Shown: positions 34,683 to 46,400 of the stretch, piece by piece
Position numbering within the stretch: position 1 is the stretch's first letter
Layout of the letters: the number at the start of each line of letters is the position of its first letter
NCBI GenBank assembly: GCA_947172415.1
Contig: OX359196.1
Span: forward strand, 7,769,901-7,833,900
Source of the DNA: Chondrosia reniformis
Lineage: Eukaryota; Porifera; Demospongiae; Chondrillida; Chondrillidae
DNA: 64,000 nucleotides
Reading direction: 5' to 3'
Notes under the pieces: model-generated
Databases searched by the model: none
Told to the model about the DNA's origin: nothing
The model's input: only the letters and a program-made list of their open reading frames with translations
Position numbers and translations under genes: made by a program

Positions 34683-35492
34683 ACTGTACATTCAATCACA
34701 AGAATCTCTTGAGAGCACTAAATGAACCACTTTTCATGACAATTACTAAAAAAATCACCGCCTGATCACACGCTAGTCAATTCGCGCAACTATCCAGAAA
34801 CTCCAATTTTCCTTGAAGCAGTTTAGGCTTCTTCTTCTTCAGAGAGAATGTAAGAGGTGATACGATGCTCGGTTGCTTCGAATTATTCTTTCCCACAAAA
34901 TCTAGCGAAGTGGAGCTTTAAGCTTCGGCGTCTTCAAATAGGAAAGAATTACCTTTGACGTACAAAATGGCTCCTAGAACCGACTGTCAATTAGATAGTA
35001 AAGTTGTCTTGAAATCTAGTTGAGAAACTTGGCTCGTCTGCTGAATATCTAGACAATTCCGTCAATCTCAGCAGTAAAGATCACTTTATCCACAAATTCG
35101 CCATCTTCCCCCTGACATATCTTTGCATACTTACCACCTCAGCCTCCGTAAATTATGACTCACGTGATAATCATTTCCTTAACCCAGGAAACTGGTCAGG
35201 AATACTCCGTAATTTATTTACCTTATGACATCATTTTGAATTTGGAAACCGCAGCACTGGATACACGAAGCACCTAAACTGCAGTGTCCCGGCGGTGGCT
35301 TACCATACGGAAGTCGGTTTACGGCGAGTCTCGACCCATGCTATATGAAACTCACTGCCTCATCGCATACGACTAGACGTACTAAGTACACGATGTAGCA
35401 GGTCTCAGCACTTGTAATTAAAGGTAGTTGATGCTGTATGGCAGTTTTGAATACCAGTGTCTGTGTAGATTTGCATGTCAATATATTTGTGG
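34683..35492. promoter_or_regulatory. CBP/p300 promoter and leader region, SLX4 3' flank
   Basis: 810 bp between the CBP/p300 start codon and the SLX4 stop codon, both genes on the minus strand. GCTTCTTCTTCTTCAGAGAG near 34830 and splice-like signals suggest a possible 5' UTR intron, but I cannot fix it. No other gene is visible. Confidence 0.45.
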
Positions 35493-38400
35493 CTAATCTA
35501 AATCTCTCGAAGCAGTTCCTTCTTTCCTGTTTCTTGGAGCAGTGAAGGTGATACACTGTAGACATTAGAGAAATCACTCGTTTTAGTTTATGAACTAGTT
35601 AAGTTACTACAATATTTAAATATAATTATTAAACAAAGCAATTTTGAGCATATTAAATTTTGCAAATTTGAAACAAAGATTATGTACTCAACATAGGTAT
35701 ATACATATAGGCCAGGAGTTGACACTATAGGCATATTGGAAATTTTAATACTGAGACTGATACTAGAAAGATATATTATAGCTAATATGCCAAGGATTCA
35801 CAGAAGATTAAGATAAAGAAAAAGACAAAGACTCCCAGGATCACTGATGAAGGGTGGAATTCCCAGAAACGGCTGTCTGACCCAGTGGAGAAGAAGATGA
35901 AGGAAAAGAAGGAAGAAAAGACTCCTGTATCTTTATCCAAAGCTCTCTTCAGGTTTAGTTCCCCTATAGGCTCTTTTACAGAATAGGCATAGCATGTAGG
36001 AAAATGGTATCTTTGATTTTTCATGTTCATAATTTTTATTTAAGCTTTCTACATCATTAGCCTATATGCACTACATGAGGAGGTTAACAGTTGAAATTGA
36101 AATGGCCGAATAACAGAACAATCCTTAGCATATGTATGAATCCTACCTGCTTATCCAAAACAGCCATCAGCTTTGCCTTGGACACATCTAGATCTGCCCT
36201 CTTCAGTTCCAAATGAAGATCTCCCAAAGGAATTGGCTATGTACATTGAGAAGAAGTATCATTCATTAAATGCTTAAAATTCTCAGTTGTGCAACATAAT
36301 GCCTTTACATTACACACTATCTCTTCTGCAAATGTTCACGTACTAAAACACATTACAAAACCAAAGTCACGATCTAGTGAAGTGACACAGTAGAGAACGT
36401 TTATTACTATTGTAAGTTGTTTTTCTTCAAAAGCAGCTTTCCAAACCTTGTATTGCAGAATTTCTGTCATCAAGTCTTTGTTATTTTGAATATACTTTAA
36501 CACTTTGTCCTCAATATCTTTGTCCTGTTTACTGTGCAACACCAATAAGTGGTTTATAATACGTACCAACAAACATTCAAAAACAAACAAATAAACATTC
36601 AGTTTACATGCTGATTTATCACCACACACAGCAGATACAAGGTGACATAGAATTACATCACCACGTTTTAAGTGGTCATCACGACTCATTGAATGGCACT
36701 CATATATAGACACATGGGATTCCTTTTCAATTTGAGGTCAACAATGGATTGTCTAGCAAGGGTAAAACAATGATGATTGTCTACTACAGGGGAAGGTGCT
36801 AATTAGAATCATTGTCTAGTGCAGGTAAACCATAAAAGGGTTGTCTAGCTCAGGTATACTAAAATGGCCGCCTAATACAGGTAAATTAAAATGGTCGCCA
36901 AACACAGGTGAACCTAAAATGGCCGCCTAGCACAGGTAAATCCTAAAAATGACCGCCTAGCACAGGTAAATCCTAAAAATGGCCGCCTAGCACAGGTAAA
37001 TCCAAAAATAGCCGCCTAGCACAGGTAAATCCAAAAATGGCCGCCTAGCACAGGTAAATCCAAAAATGGCCGCCTAGCACAGGTAGGTAGCCTTTAAAAC
37101 AGTTGCCTAATCTGCACAGTACATTCCTGTATGGCAGTCACACGACTGCATTTCCTGTTTATCCTTCTTCCTGTTTGGTCTCTTCTGGCCATTTTTCTGA
37201 CTGGCCCTATCAGTGACTTCATCAATAGTCACTTCTCTTCCTTGGTCTACAGGAGCATTAAGGAGACTACTTAATTACAACTGAAGTGTCTCTATAAATA
37301 TCATTACACAGTCACTTAGGTTGCTTGAAGAACACATTTAGTAAACATTCAAATATTCTTTAAAGACTTTCACTTTTGATAAACTAACTAGGAACTTCCG
37401 TGCAACCGGTTCAACAAGTAAGGAAAAATGGTTTCCAACAACTTTACCCCACATTCTCCTATATCCTCACTACTAATCCCCTCCTCCTCCACTTAACCCC
37501 TCCTCCTCCACTTATCCCCCTCCTCCTCCACTTAACCCCCTCCTTCTCCACTTATCCCCCTCCTCCTCCACTTATCCCCCTCCTCCTCCACTTATCCCCC
37601 TCCTCCTCCACTTATCCCCCTCCTCCTCCACTTATCCCCCTCCTCCTCCACTTATCCCCCTCCTCCTCCACTTATCCCCCTCCTCCTCCACTTATCCCCC
37701 TCCTCCTCCACTTATCCCCCTCCTCCTCCACTTATCCCCCTCCTCCTCCACTTATCCCCCTCCTCCTCCACTTATCCCCCTCCTCCTCCACTTATCCCCC
37801 TCCTCCTCCACTTATCCCCCTCCTCCTCCACTTATCCCCCTCCTCCTCCACTTATCCCCCTCCTCCTCCACTTATCCCCCTCCTCCTCCACTTATCCCCC
37901 TCCTCCTCCACTTATCCCCCTCCTCCTCCACTTATCCCCCTCCTCCTCCACTTATCCCCCTCCTCCTCCACTTATCCCCCTCCTCCTCCACTTATCCCCC
38001 TCCTCCTCCACTTATCCCCCTCCTCCTCCACTTATCCCCCTCCTCCTCCACTTATCCCCCTCCTCCTCCACTTATCCCCCTCCTCCTCCACTTATCCCCC
38101 TCCTCCTCCACTTATCCCCCTCCTCCTCCACTTATCCCCCTCCTCCTCCACTTATCCCCCTCCTCCTCCACTTATCCCCCTCCTCCTCCACTTATCCCCC
38201 TCCTCCTCCACTTATCCCCCTCCTCCTCCACTTATCCCCCTCCTCCTCCACTTATCCCCCTCCTCCTCCACTTATCCCCATATATCCCCCTAACACACTC
38301 ATTTCCCCTCTGCCACACACTAACACTTCATCTTACTAACCATCAACCAAAGGATGTAAGAATTCATAAATCTCTATCAGTTTAGCGATCATCTTCTTCT

Positions 38401-41400
38401 TTGGAAGTGTCCTAATTCCAAATTTGGAAACTTCAGCCTAAATAAATCAAAGTTGAAACAAACCATCTCAGTTCCAATCCACTTCTGTAGCTATTCCATT
38501 AATACACAAATACATAGGCACCTATCTATGCTTTGTGACATTAAGTGTATTCATACCTTCAGCCAAGGTGTATCCATTGCTGTGTAATCTGGCATTGGAG
38601 TAACTGGAGCTTGAGAAACAGTTGAGGTAGAAGGTTGCACTGATTGGAAGGTAATTCGACGTTTTAGTGGTAGAGGGGTCTTAAAACTGCCCACAGAACC
38701 TCCAAGAGTCTGAGACATCTCTAGAGGGCCTAATGGGAATGGAATATGCTACACAAGACTACACATCACATCTAATGTAACTTACCTGGAGGGATATCCG
38801 ACAAACAATTTGTATCAGCACCCATGATTGGAGGAGTATCACTGCAAAGTGCAGCAAGAGAAGATGAAACAACTCCAAAGAGAGGCCCACTCCCAGCTAA
38901 GATCTCATTGGTGGGAGAGGAAGATGGCTGGTCACCTGAGGTAGTGGTCTGGATGGTGGAGGGAATATGGAGGTTGTGCTGTGGTGTAGTGAGGTATTCC
39001 ATCTGAGGACAGTCCATAAAGTCTGGAAAAGAGTACTCATCAAAGAGCTCTGCAGTACTGGTGCCTTCTACTGCACCGTCATCTGACCCCTCGCCTTCAG
39101 CAACTCTGCCATCACTGTCACCATCACTGCCATCAGAACATGACTGTACTTGCTCAACTTGACCAGTGTCTACATACATGATAAACAGTAATAAGCACTC
39201 ACTTGCACACACTGGAGGTGAGTGCAGAGATACATCAGTTGCTGGTACTTGAGGACAAGAAACTTACCACAAGTCCCAAACATGGCAGAACTAGTGCTCT
39301 GCTGGCAAACAAAGGCTTCATCCATTGCTCCTTCACTAAAACCTTCAAAGCTCCTCTCACATGACTCAAGGGATAAACTGAGAGTACTTTCAACACTCTC
39401 ACAAGAAGTTGCATCTTGAAATGGTGGGGTGCCTGGGTCGGCATGTGGGGTGCCTGGGTCGGCATGTGGGGTGCCTGGGTCGGCATGTGGGGTGCCTGGG
39501 TCGGCATGTGGGGTGCCTGGGTCGGCATGTGGGGTGTCTGGGTCGGCATGTGGGGTGCCTGGGTCAGCATGTCGTATATCCTGGGTATTCCAAAGTGCCG
39601 TCTCATTGGGTGTGTGCTGGATATTTGAGGGTAGGACACTTGAAGTACAGCAGTGAGCTGGGATGGTTGTAGTGTTTAAACCTGTTATATCCTGGAGACT
39701 AAAAGGAGAAAGAGAGATATTCACCTCAAAACTGTCATCAGATGATTCTATAGCAGCTATTGGATCAATGGAAGCTTCACTTTCCAACTCCTGAGACTCA
39801 GTTTCAAATGGAGCTCTTTCACTTCTGTCTATCAATTGAATACCACTGTTCAATGGTACTACTGGCCGAGAGGGAGGCAATTGAAGCAAGGGAGGTGATT
39901 GAAGTGAAGGAGGTGATTGAAGTAAGGGGGTAGCTTGAGGTGAAAAAGGTGAAGGAGATTGAGAGGCTGTTTGTGGTTCATTCTCCAAAAGAAGTGGACT
40001 CAGGGTGGTGTCAATCAGTGACGTCTCCATTTCCTCAGGCAGCCAGACCACTTGGTTTGGTGATGGAGGTGTCAGGGCCATCTCAGAAGAAGGCTGCTCC
40101 TGGACAGCTAACAAGGACACTCTTTTTGGACCAAAAGTATTCTTCTCCAGTTGGCTAATCCCAACATCCAAATCTGTAGTCTGCAGTAACCTGTCAAAAT
40201 CGTCCTTTTGGTCCTTCCAACCTTCCTCTATCCTACCACTATACAAGAACCTCAAGAAGACCCTAATTAGAGGTGGGTAGAACTGGGAGCAGTCAACCAT
40301 TAAAGTCTGTCTGCTAGTGTTCTCAATGTTCTTCACAGCCTACACACAAGTAAACAGGAAACACAAGTGTACACACTTGGACACACACTCGAGGAGTTAC
40401 TGTCTGGTGCAGCCTGCCTTTCTACTTACTAGTGCAAAGGCCGGCCATCTCACAAACAAGATGGCCGCATGAGCAGGGAGGTGCTCGCCATCTTTCAGCA
40501 ATATCTGGATATCGCTAAACACGGCTGGTGGATCAAGCAGTTGAACCAGGTCCACTGTCACCTTCTCCTCTTGTGCCTGCTGGGAAGGAAGACCCACCTA
40601 TCGCAGGAAGAGAATACAGCACCCAACAATAGCTCACAATCAGTAAGCATTGAATAATCAAAGAAACCAACCCCTTTAATAAGAAGCTTTAGTGCTATTG
40701 TCTTAAGATGTGTCTGATCTCATATATTAACACCTTAACATCTAAAGAGCATGCTGACATACATAATGTCAATCATTCAGTTACCTCTTCAGTTTGGACT
40801 TCTATGGATCTGTGTCCCCCCTTGTATTCTCCATCACACAGCCCTCTCTGCTGAAGGTCAGCCATTTTGGCTCTCTCCAACATGTCCACCTCCTCCAGCG
40901 TGACCACTTCCTGGTGAAGAGGCTTTGGGTGGATGTGGCTGGTAAGAGTGGACACATAAAACTTTTTGTAGTCCTCACACTCGTTATAACCAGTCAAGCT
41001 CCACAAACCACAACTTGGTACCTTAGCACTCTGGAGGTGTGGCTGGAGGTGTGGCTGCAGACCACCTTCCTCCTTAGTCTCCTCATTTGCTGTTTCCAGG
41101 TCATTAGCAATACCAGTCCTGCTTGTACCATCATGATTACCAATATTGGCACTTGACAATGAGAATATATTGCCTCCCAACATCTCCACTTCCTTAACAT
41201 TCTCCACTTCCTTAACATTCTCCTCTTCCTTAACATTCTCCTCTTCCTTAATATTCTCCTCTTCCTTAATATTTTCCTCTTCCTTAACATTCTCCTCTTC
41301 CTTAACATTCTCCTCTTCCTTAACATTCTCCTCTTCCTTAACATTCTCCTCTTCCTTAACATTCTCCTCTTCCTTAACATTCTTCTCTTCCTTAACATTC

Positions 41401-43002
41401 TCTTCTTCCTTCTGTATGGAAATGCACTTGGTGGTTGGCTCCAAGGTCATGGCCTCTTGCTGGGGGCTCTTATTAAGGTGCCCCGGGCCACTGTTGGCAT
41501 CTCCCTGGAACACAAGTGACTTAGGTACTACCAAAGGTGGTCGACAGGTTTTCCTCCGTAGTCTACTCTGAGGTAGATCAGGAGTCTTCTTCAGCGAACC
41601 AGAAGGTACAATGAACTAGCATACACAAAAAATACTGCAAATGGTTACTTGTACATCACTGGCTGTAGTAATGGAGAGGCTAACAAACTACAGACCTTCT
41701 CTTGAATTAGAGTGTGAGCTCTTGTCTCTATTCTCTTCTGTACCTCTGATGTGGACAGACTGGCTAGAAGAGGTGGAGGCTGACCTTTGACCTTTTGACC
41801 TCTTCGTTTCCTTTTACCTTTTGGTTCCTCAGTCATGCAGATCTCTTCTGAGGTCACTTCAGAGGCAGAGAGAGCCAGTGCCAACTGCAGCTCATCCATC
41901 TCACACGAGCTACAGTGCACAATAGGAAAGCAGTGACCTACGCCCCCTGCCACACCCCCTGCCACACCCCTGGTATGCAGGGACTTAGTCCATTTACCTC
42001 ATATCATCATGACTGTAGGCTTTTCTTTTCCGCCCTCTCCCCCTCCCTGTAGCCATGCTCCTCTCTGTACTTCTGTTTTGTGAAGTCTGCATAGCTCGTG
42101 GCTGTCTCCTTTGGTCACTAGTGAAGTCATGTTGATCGCTATCCAGTACAGCCAGCTCCTGTTGACGATGCTGTCTCAGTGCAGCTATCACTTCTGCTGT
42201 AGGGATACCAGTGTCTTTAGCACACTTCTTTAGATGGCTAGTCCTCTCCTAAACACACACGTATATATACATAGGTTTACACAGCCAGACCCTTCAATCA
42301 ACCATTTATGAAATGTACTTGCAAACTTACCGTACCACTTTTAAATGATTTATCACAAATGAAACATTTGTACTCCTGAGGTAGTACCTGATTGGGTGGA
42401 ATAGGCTCTCCTTCAAGAGGCATGGAGCAAGATGGCTGATTGGGAGTAATAGGTTCTCCTTCAAGAGTCGTGGAGCAAGATGGCTGATTGGGAGGTTGAG
42501 GTTCTCCTTCAAGAGTCATGGAGCAAGATGGCTGATTGGGAGGTTGAGGCTCTCCTTCAAGATCTCTAACAGCTTCTCCTTCAAGAGGTACAGTCGGCCT
42601 CTCTTTAGAGAGTTCTAAAACTTTTAGACCATGTTCTGAGCATTTTGGACTAGAGGTAGTTGTATGGTTACCATGACTACCTAAGAGTGGATAATTCAGT
42701 CATATTTATAATATCTAATGTATGCTATGACTGTGCCTTACAGCTTGCAATGTGTAAATACATCTGTTAGCAACTCACAGAGTGCTTTTCCTGTTTTTGA
42801 GACTTCAAAGCTACCTAATGAACAGAACATCTCAAGCTGAATGCACTGGCTTCTACATCACTACACCACTGCTAGTCTTACCGACAGCCTCACGTTCCAC
42901 TGCTGCACCTTCCACCTTCATTCTAGCCTGCGTAGAGACGTGTCTCCCTGCTTTTGGCTTTCTCTTTAGTGACAGAGAAGATTTCGAGTTCTTGCTCGAC
43001 AT
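35493..43002 (-). CDS. SLX4: SLX4 (BTBD12) structure-specific endonuclease scaffold, many exons
   Basis: Nuclear scaffold that binds SLX1, XPF-ERCC1 and MUS81 for Holliday-junction and crosslink processing. It starts at 43002 (MSSKNSKSSLSLKRKPKAGR). An exon at about 42680-42330 has LEGEPxxPNQPSCSM repeats and then a C2HC UBZ-type finger split by an intron (YKCFICDKSFKSG / ERTSHLKKCAKDTG). An MLR-like region lies at about 41940-41700 (LQLALALSASE, PPPLLASLS). NVKEEE repeats lie at 41400-41170. BTB spans about 40570-40190 (VFSDIQILLKDGEHLPAHAA; FLRFLYSGRIEEGW), and HADPGTP repeats 39570-39425. The SAP-like MPDYTAMDTPWLKAEVSKFG, IRTLPKKKMIAKLIEIYEF motif is at about 38620-38350. The SLX1-binding C-terminus is KDIEDKVLKYIQNNKDLMTE (about 36510), PIPLGDLHLELKRADLDVSK (about 36230) and a last exon 35555-35493, CITFTAPRNRKEGTASRDLD, which matches the human ending. 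Confidence 0.93.
35815..36010 (+). repeat. Dispersed repeat in the last SLX4 intron
   Basis: Two linked blocks. The first, 35841-35895, has CACTGATGAAGG, GTGGAATTCCCAGAAACGGC and TGTCTGACCCAGTGGA. The second, 35919-36007, runs from GACTCCTGTATC to AGCATGTAGGAAAATGG. The same order recurs at 61027-61188 in a PHKA intron, and separate halves are in NSDHL introns. The element stretches the last SLX4 intron to about 570 bp. Confidence 0.8.
36780..37090. repeat. Minisatellite, about 29-bp unit, in an SLX4 intron
   Basis: About ten imperfect copies of AAAAATGGCCGCCTAGCACA followed by GGTAAATCC. The left copies are the more diverged. The copy at the right side runs into GGTAGGTAGCC just before the exon encoding DQGREVTIDEVTDRASQKNG. 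Confidence 0.9.
37475..38279. repeat. Homogeneous minisatellite, 20-bp unit, about 40 copies, in an SLX4 intron
   Basis: About 800 bp of CTTATCCCCCTCCTCCTCCA repeated in tandem. Copies after about 37540 are identical; the first four differ slightly. The transcribed SLX4 strand is the G-rich one, each unit reading TGGAGGAGGAGGGGGATAAG with four G-runs. Because three units make 60 bp without a stop, a long false frame crosses the array on the + strand (37400-38293). Confidence 0.97.
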
Positions 43003-43125
43003 GCTGTACAGTGTAACTACTCCGCAGACTCAAGATTGCTCCTCAAAAGATTAGTTTACACAAAATAACTCAAAAACAATTACTAGCTGAAGTTAAAAGA
43101 GCAAATAAAATAACTTGGAAATACA

Positions 43126-43323
43126 CTAGTTCTCCTTAGATTTCTTTCTATCCTTCACTCCCGCGCTAATTTTCTCTTTAATAACGTCAGCTTGCAGTCT
43201 CGCCTCCTCCTGTCTCTGCTTAACTTCAAACTGATCGGTAACAAGTTCGCGTCTCTTTCTATATCCGAAATAGAACCCTAGCAGAATGGTACCAAAAAGT
43301 ACAGGAAATCTCCAAGCGGACAT
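43126..43323 (-). CDS. Small single-pass membrane protein, possibly ATP synthase subunit e-like
   Basis: A 65-residue intronless frame, MSAWRFPVLFGTILLGFYFG followed by YRKRRELVTDQFEVKQRQEE and a Lys-rich end. It has one hydrophobic segment with a GxxxG pair (GFYFG) and then a charged amphipathic helix. That layout, the length and the xxLGxxxGxxR pattern resemble mitochondrial ATP synthase subunit e (about 69 aa in human), but the match is weak. It starts 124 bp from the NLR gene, which runs the other way, and its stop lies 124 bp from the SLX4 start. Being a real gene is likely; the named function is a guess. Confidence 0.55.
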   Translation of the reverse strand: MSAWRFPVLFGTILLGFYFGYRKRRELVTDQFEVKQRQEEARLQADVIKEKISAGVKDRKKSKEN

Positions 43324-43446
43324 TTTTTAGGGAGTTTCCCTTGGAGGAGCCCGGCCCTGATTACGTAGACTATTATAGTACGATTACTGTTAGCGCTATA
43401 TTTACTGATTCGTTCGTAGATATCTGAGGATCATTGTAGTGCCAAA
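43324..43446. promoter_or_regulatory. Divergent promoter interval, small membrane protein (-) and NLR (+)
   Basis: 123 bp between start codons. It contains CTGATTACGTAGACTATTAT and GAGTTTCCCTTGGAGGAGCC. The GAGTTTCCC word is close to half of an NF-kappaB-type site, which is noteworthy next to an NLR but weak on its own. Confidence 0.4.
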
Positions 43447-46400
43447 ATGGCAAAGAATTCTTCAGCCGCTGGTAAGACAATCCTTACTAGATTACGCATG
43501 TAGCGAACGTACTGGATTAGCACTAAGCCTTCCTATTCAGCAGCCATCGCCTCGAACATTGTCTCATAAGAGCTTTCCTTTTAAATAGGTGATGAGTGTA
43601 AAAGGATTAGGCATTTCATAAAAGTAACCCTTCACGATCACTTGAGGGAGAAGTGCGATGTCCGAACAGTGGCTCCAGAACTCTTCAGGCAGAATGTCGT
43701 CAGCAGGGATCAGTTGGCGACAATATCTTTGAAGAACGACGTCTCCCTTGCCAACAGGAACTTCTACTTGCTCCTTCATCAGAAGGCAAGGGTTGATGTA
43801 CTAAATAAAGTATCAAGTAGTTTTAAGAGGGACACCAGTCATGAGAATAATGTCAAACTTGGGGAGTACATTGATACATTCCTTCTGCAATCATTCTCCT
43901 CTGGTGAGTGCAGCTTGTGAGTGTAGCTTGTAAGTGTAGCTTGTGAGTGTAGCTTGTGAGTGTAGCTTGTGAGTGTAGCTTGTGAGTGTAGCTTGTGAGT
44001 GTAGCTTGTGAGTGTGCATGTATTGTAATTCCTATAGTTGGCAGTTATCAAAACCCCTTCAGTTTTAATCAGTAAAGAAAGAAACCTAACTAGACTAATT
44101 CCACTCTACATGTGTTCTGAGAAATCTTACCATATTCCAAGAGTGACCTTTAAAAGGAAGCTATAAAACTTTAAAAGTGTCTGTAATAAGACTTCAGTTT
44201 TTCCTTATTTAAAAGTATATGCACTCTATGTGTATAGTCAGTGGATCAGTTGGTGAGAGCAGTGATCAAATGGTGCAGGGTAGTGTAGAGGATGTAAACA
44301 ATATTGAAGACTACAAGTATGTATGTTTTGTTATTTCCTAGACTCTCTGTAATGTTACTGAATAATGCAATATTCTCTATATTATAATATTATAACATTA
44401 TTTTACTATATATATCACTCACTGCATAATTTTATGTTGATATTGTATTTTATTTTCATTGTTTATCTCTTTTCACTGTTTAGTTTTTCATCTCTTTTAT
44501 TTATTAAAATTATTCTCTTCATGCTAGTATATCCCTCAATGATGAGTGTCACATGAGTATTCTCCAGAAGTACATCATTGATGAGGTGCCTCGCAGGTGG
44601 AAGAGGATAGCCACTGCTCTCGGGTTCTCCTTCAACAAGGTGGAGGCTATTGAGAGTGATTGTTCAAAAGATGATGATTGTCTGTTGACAGTCTTTGGTT
44701 TATGGTTGAGGGGATCAGGTGGAACTGGAGAGACGGAGAGGACACTCCAGTCACTCTATCATGTACTAGTGGACTGTGACTGTAGACCTGAGGCAGAGAA
44801 TCTGTTCAGGCATTTCCAAGGTAAGGCTCTTGTGTGCCATATATATAAGTGACCTTGTATAGTAGCCTGGTTATATATTATAATTTATAATTTATATGGC
44901 TAAGTATATCATACTATTTTTATAGAGTAGACATGAGGCATATATATGTATATGTATATGTATGGATATATATGTGTACCTTGTACATGTATATATTTAT
45001 AGGTATGACTGGTGGACCTAAAAAGAGTTCACTTCAGGAAGGACCACTTTCAGAAACACTACCTGTAAGTTCTTGTGTAGTAGCTTTACTTTCATGTGCA
45101 AGAACAGGATTGCAGTGCTTGCATGTAACAAAAGCATATACAATATGCATACACTCATATAAATGTATTCAGAAACTTGTTATAGAATTGAATCTCTCAA
45201 GAGATATACTTAATAAAATCTATACCTATACCTATACTGTATTAATAACACCTTCCAATTCTCAACAGATCTGGGTACCCAAACTTAGAGACCACGTATC
45301 TGATTGCTACAGGCAGTTTAAGCTCAGTGAAGGGCCGTATGACATTAAATATGTCAGGTTGGCTATATTGAAGAGCAATCCCTCAGAACAGGTGAAGAAA
45401 AAAGATCAAGGAGCGGCCCCAGACCACGTTTCTGAGGAGGTCTCCAAATCTGTTTATGTAGAGGATCTTTTAAAGAAGAATAGCACTGAATCAGACCTCT
45501 CCAATTCCCATTTTGCATGCAAAATTAAAATTCTGTATGGCCAAGCAGGAGTAGGTAAAACTGCAACAATGAAGCACATGTGTCGTCAGTGGACACTGCA
45601 GCAAATGTCAAGCGAGTTCCCTCTAGTATTGTTCTTTCCATTGCGTGATGAAGCTGTGGCCAGTGCCACTGACCTGGCCAGCCTCCTAAAGTACTACACC
45701 TCTACAGATCCATCCATCAACTTGGATAGCTTGGTAGAGTGGATGATTCAAACAAAGGGAAAGAATGTGCTCTTCATGTTTGATGGAGCTGATGAAGCTA
45801 AGAATCTTGTGAGGGAAGATTCCAAGTCTGTTTTATTGAAACTGCTAAAGGGGAACATCTTGGCTGAGTCTTCCATCATTCTCTCCAGCCGTCCAGGAGT
45901 CTGTCCTGACCTCCAGCAACATCGAGCTACATTCTACGAGATTCAAGGATTGAATGGAGAAGCAATTGATTCATATGTGAATGATTTCTTCAAAGAAGAT
46001 GCATCCACTGCAGCAGTCATGTTATCCACACTGAAGCACAGACCTGATCTGATGGAAGGAGCTTACCTTCCAATGAACCTGTTCATCTACTGCTCAATAT
46101 TTGATCCCTCGACGTCAGTATTTCCCTCTACAATGACAGAGTGCTACAATGTGTACACCACACATGTGTACGTTGGAGAGTGTAGAAAAGAAGGAAAAGA
46201 TGTCTACATTGAGTCTATACTCACTGATCAATCAAAAGAAGTGAAAAATTTGATTGCCCTTTTAGGTCAACTAGCATTTAAAGGTCTCAGCTCCTCTCCC
46301 AAGGCCTTTATATTTCAAGAGAATGCAATTTACAGTCTTTTTCCATCGTTTGAGAGGAAGGTAGCAGATACGTTCTTCAAGGGCCTCCTTCACGTCCATG

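Noticed and set aside
15847-36030. Similar minus-strand peptides [15 protein letters not shown] (near 16000) and ELNLKRALDKDTGVF (near 35950)
   Set aside because: The likeness comes from the shared dispersed repeat DNA, and both frames are closed in the third copy at 61.1 kb. No protein family is recognised.
36780-38279. CRISPR-like array from regular repeats
   Set aside because: The repeats are directly adjacent without unique spacers, lie in introns of an animal gene, and have no cas genes nearby.
37400-38293. 297-codon + strand frame of repeating PPPLIPLLLHLSPSSSTY
   Set aside because: It is produced by a 20-bp tandem repeat (three units make 60 bp without a stop) inside an SLX4 intron on the other strand. 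No unique sequence supports it.
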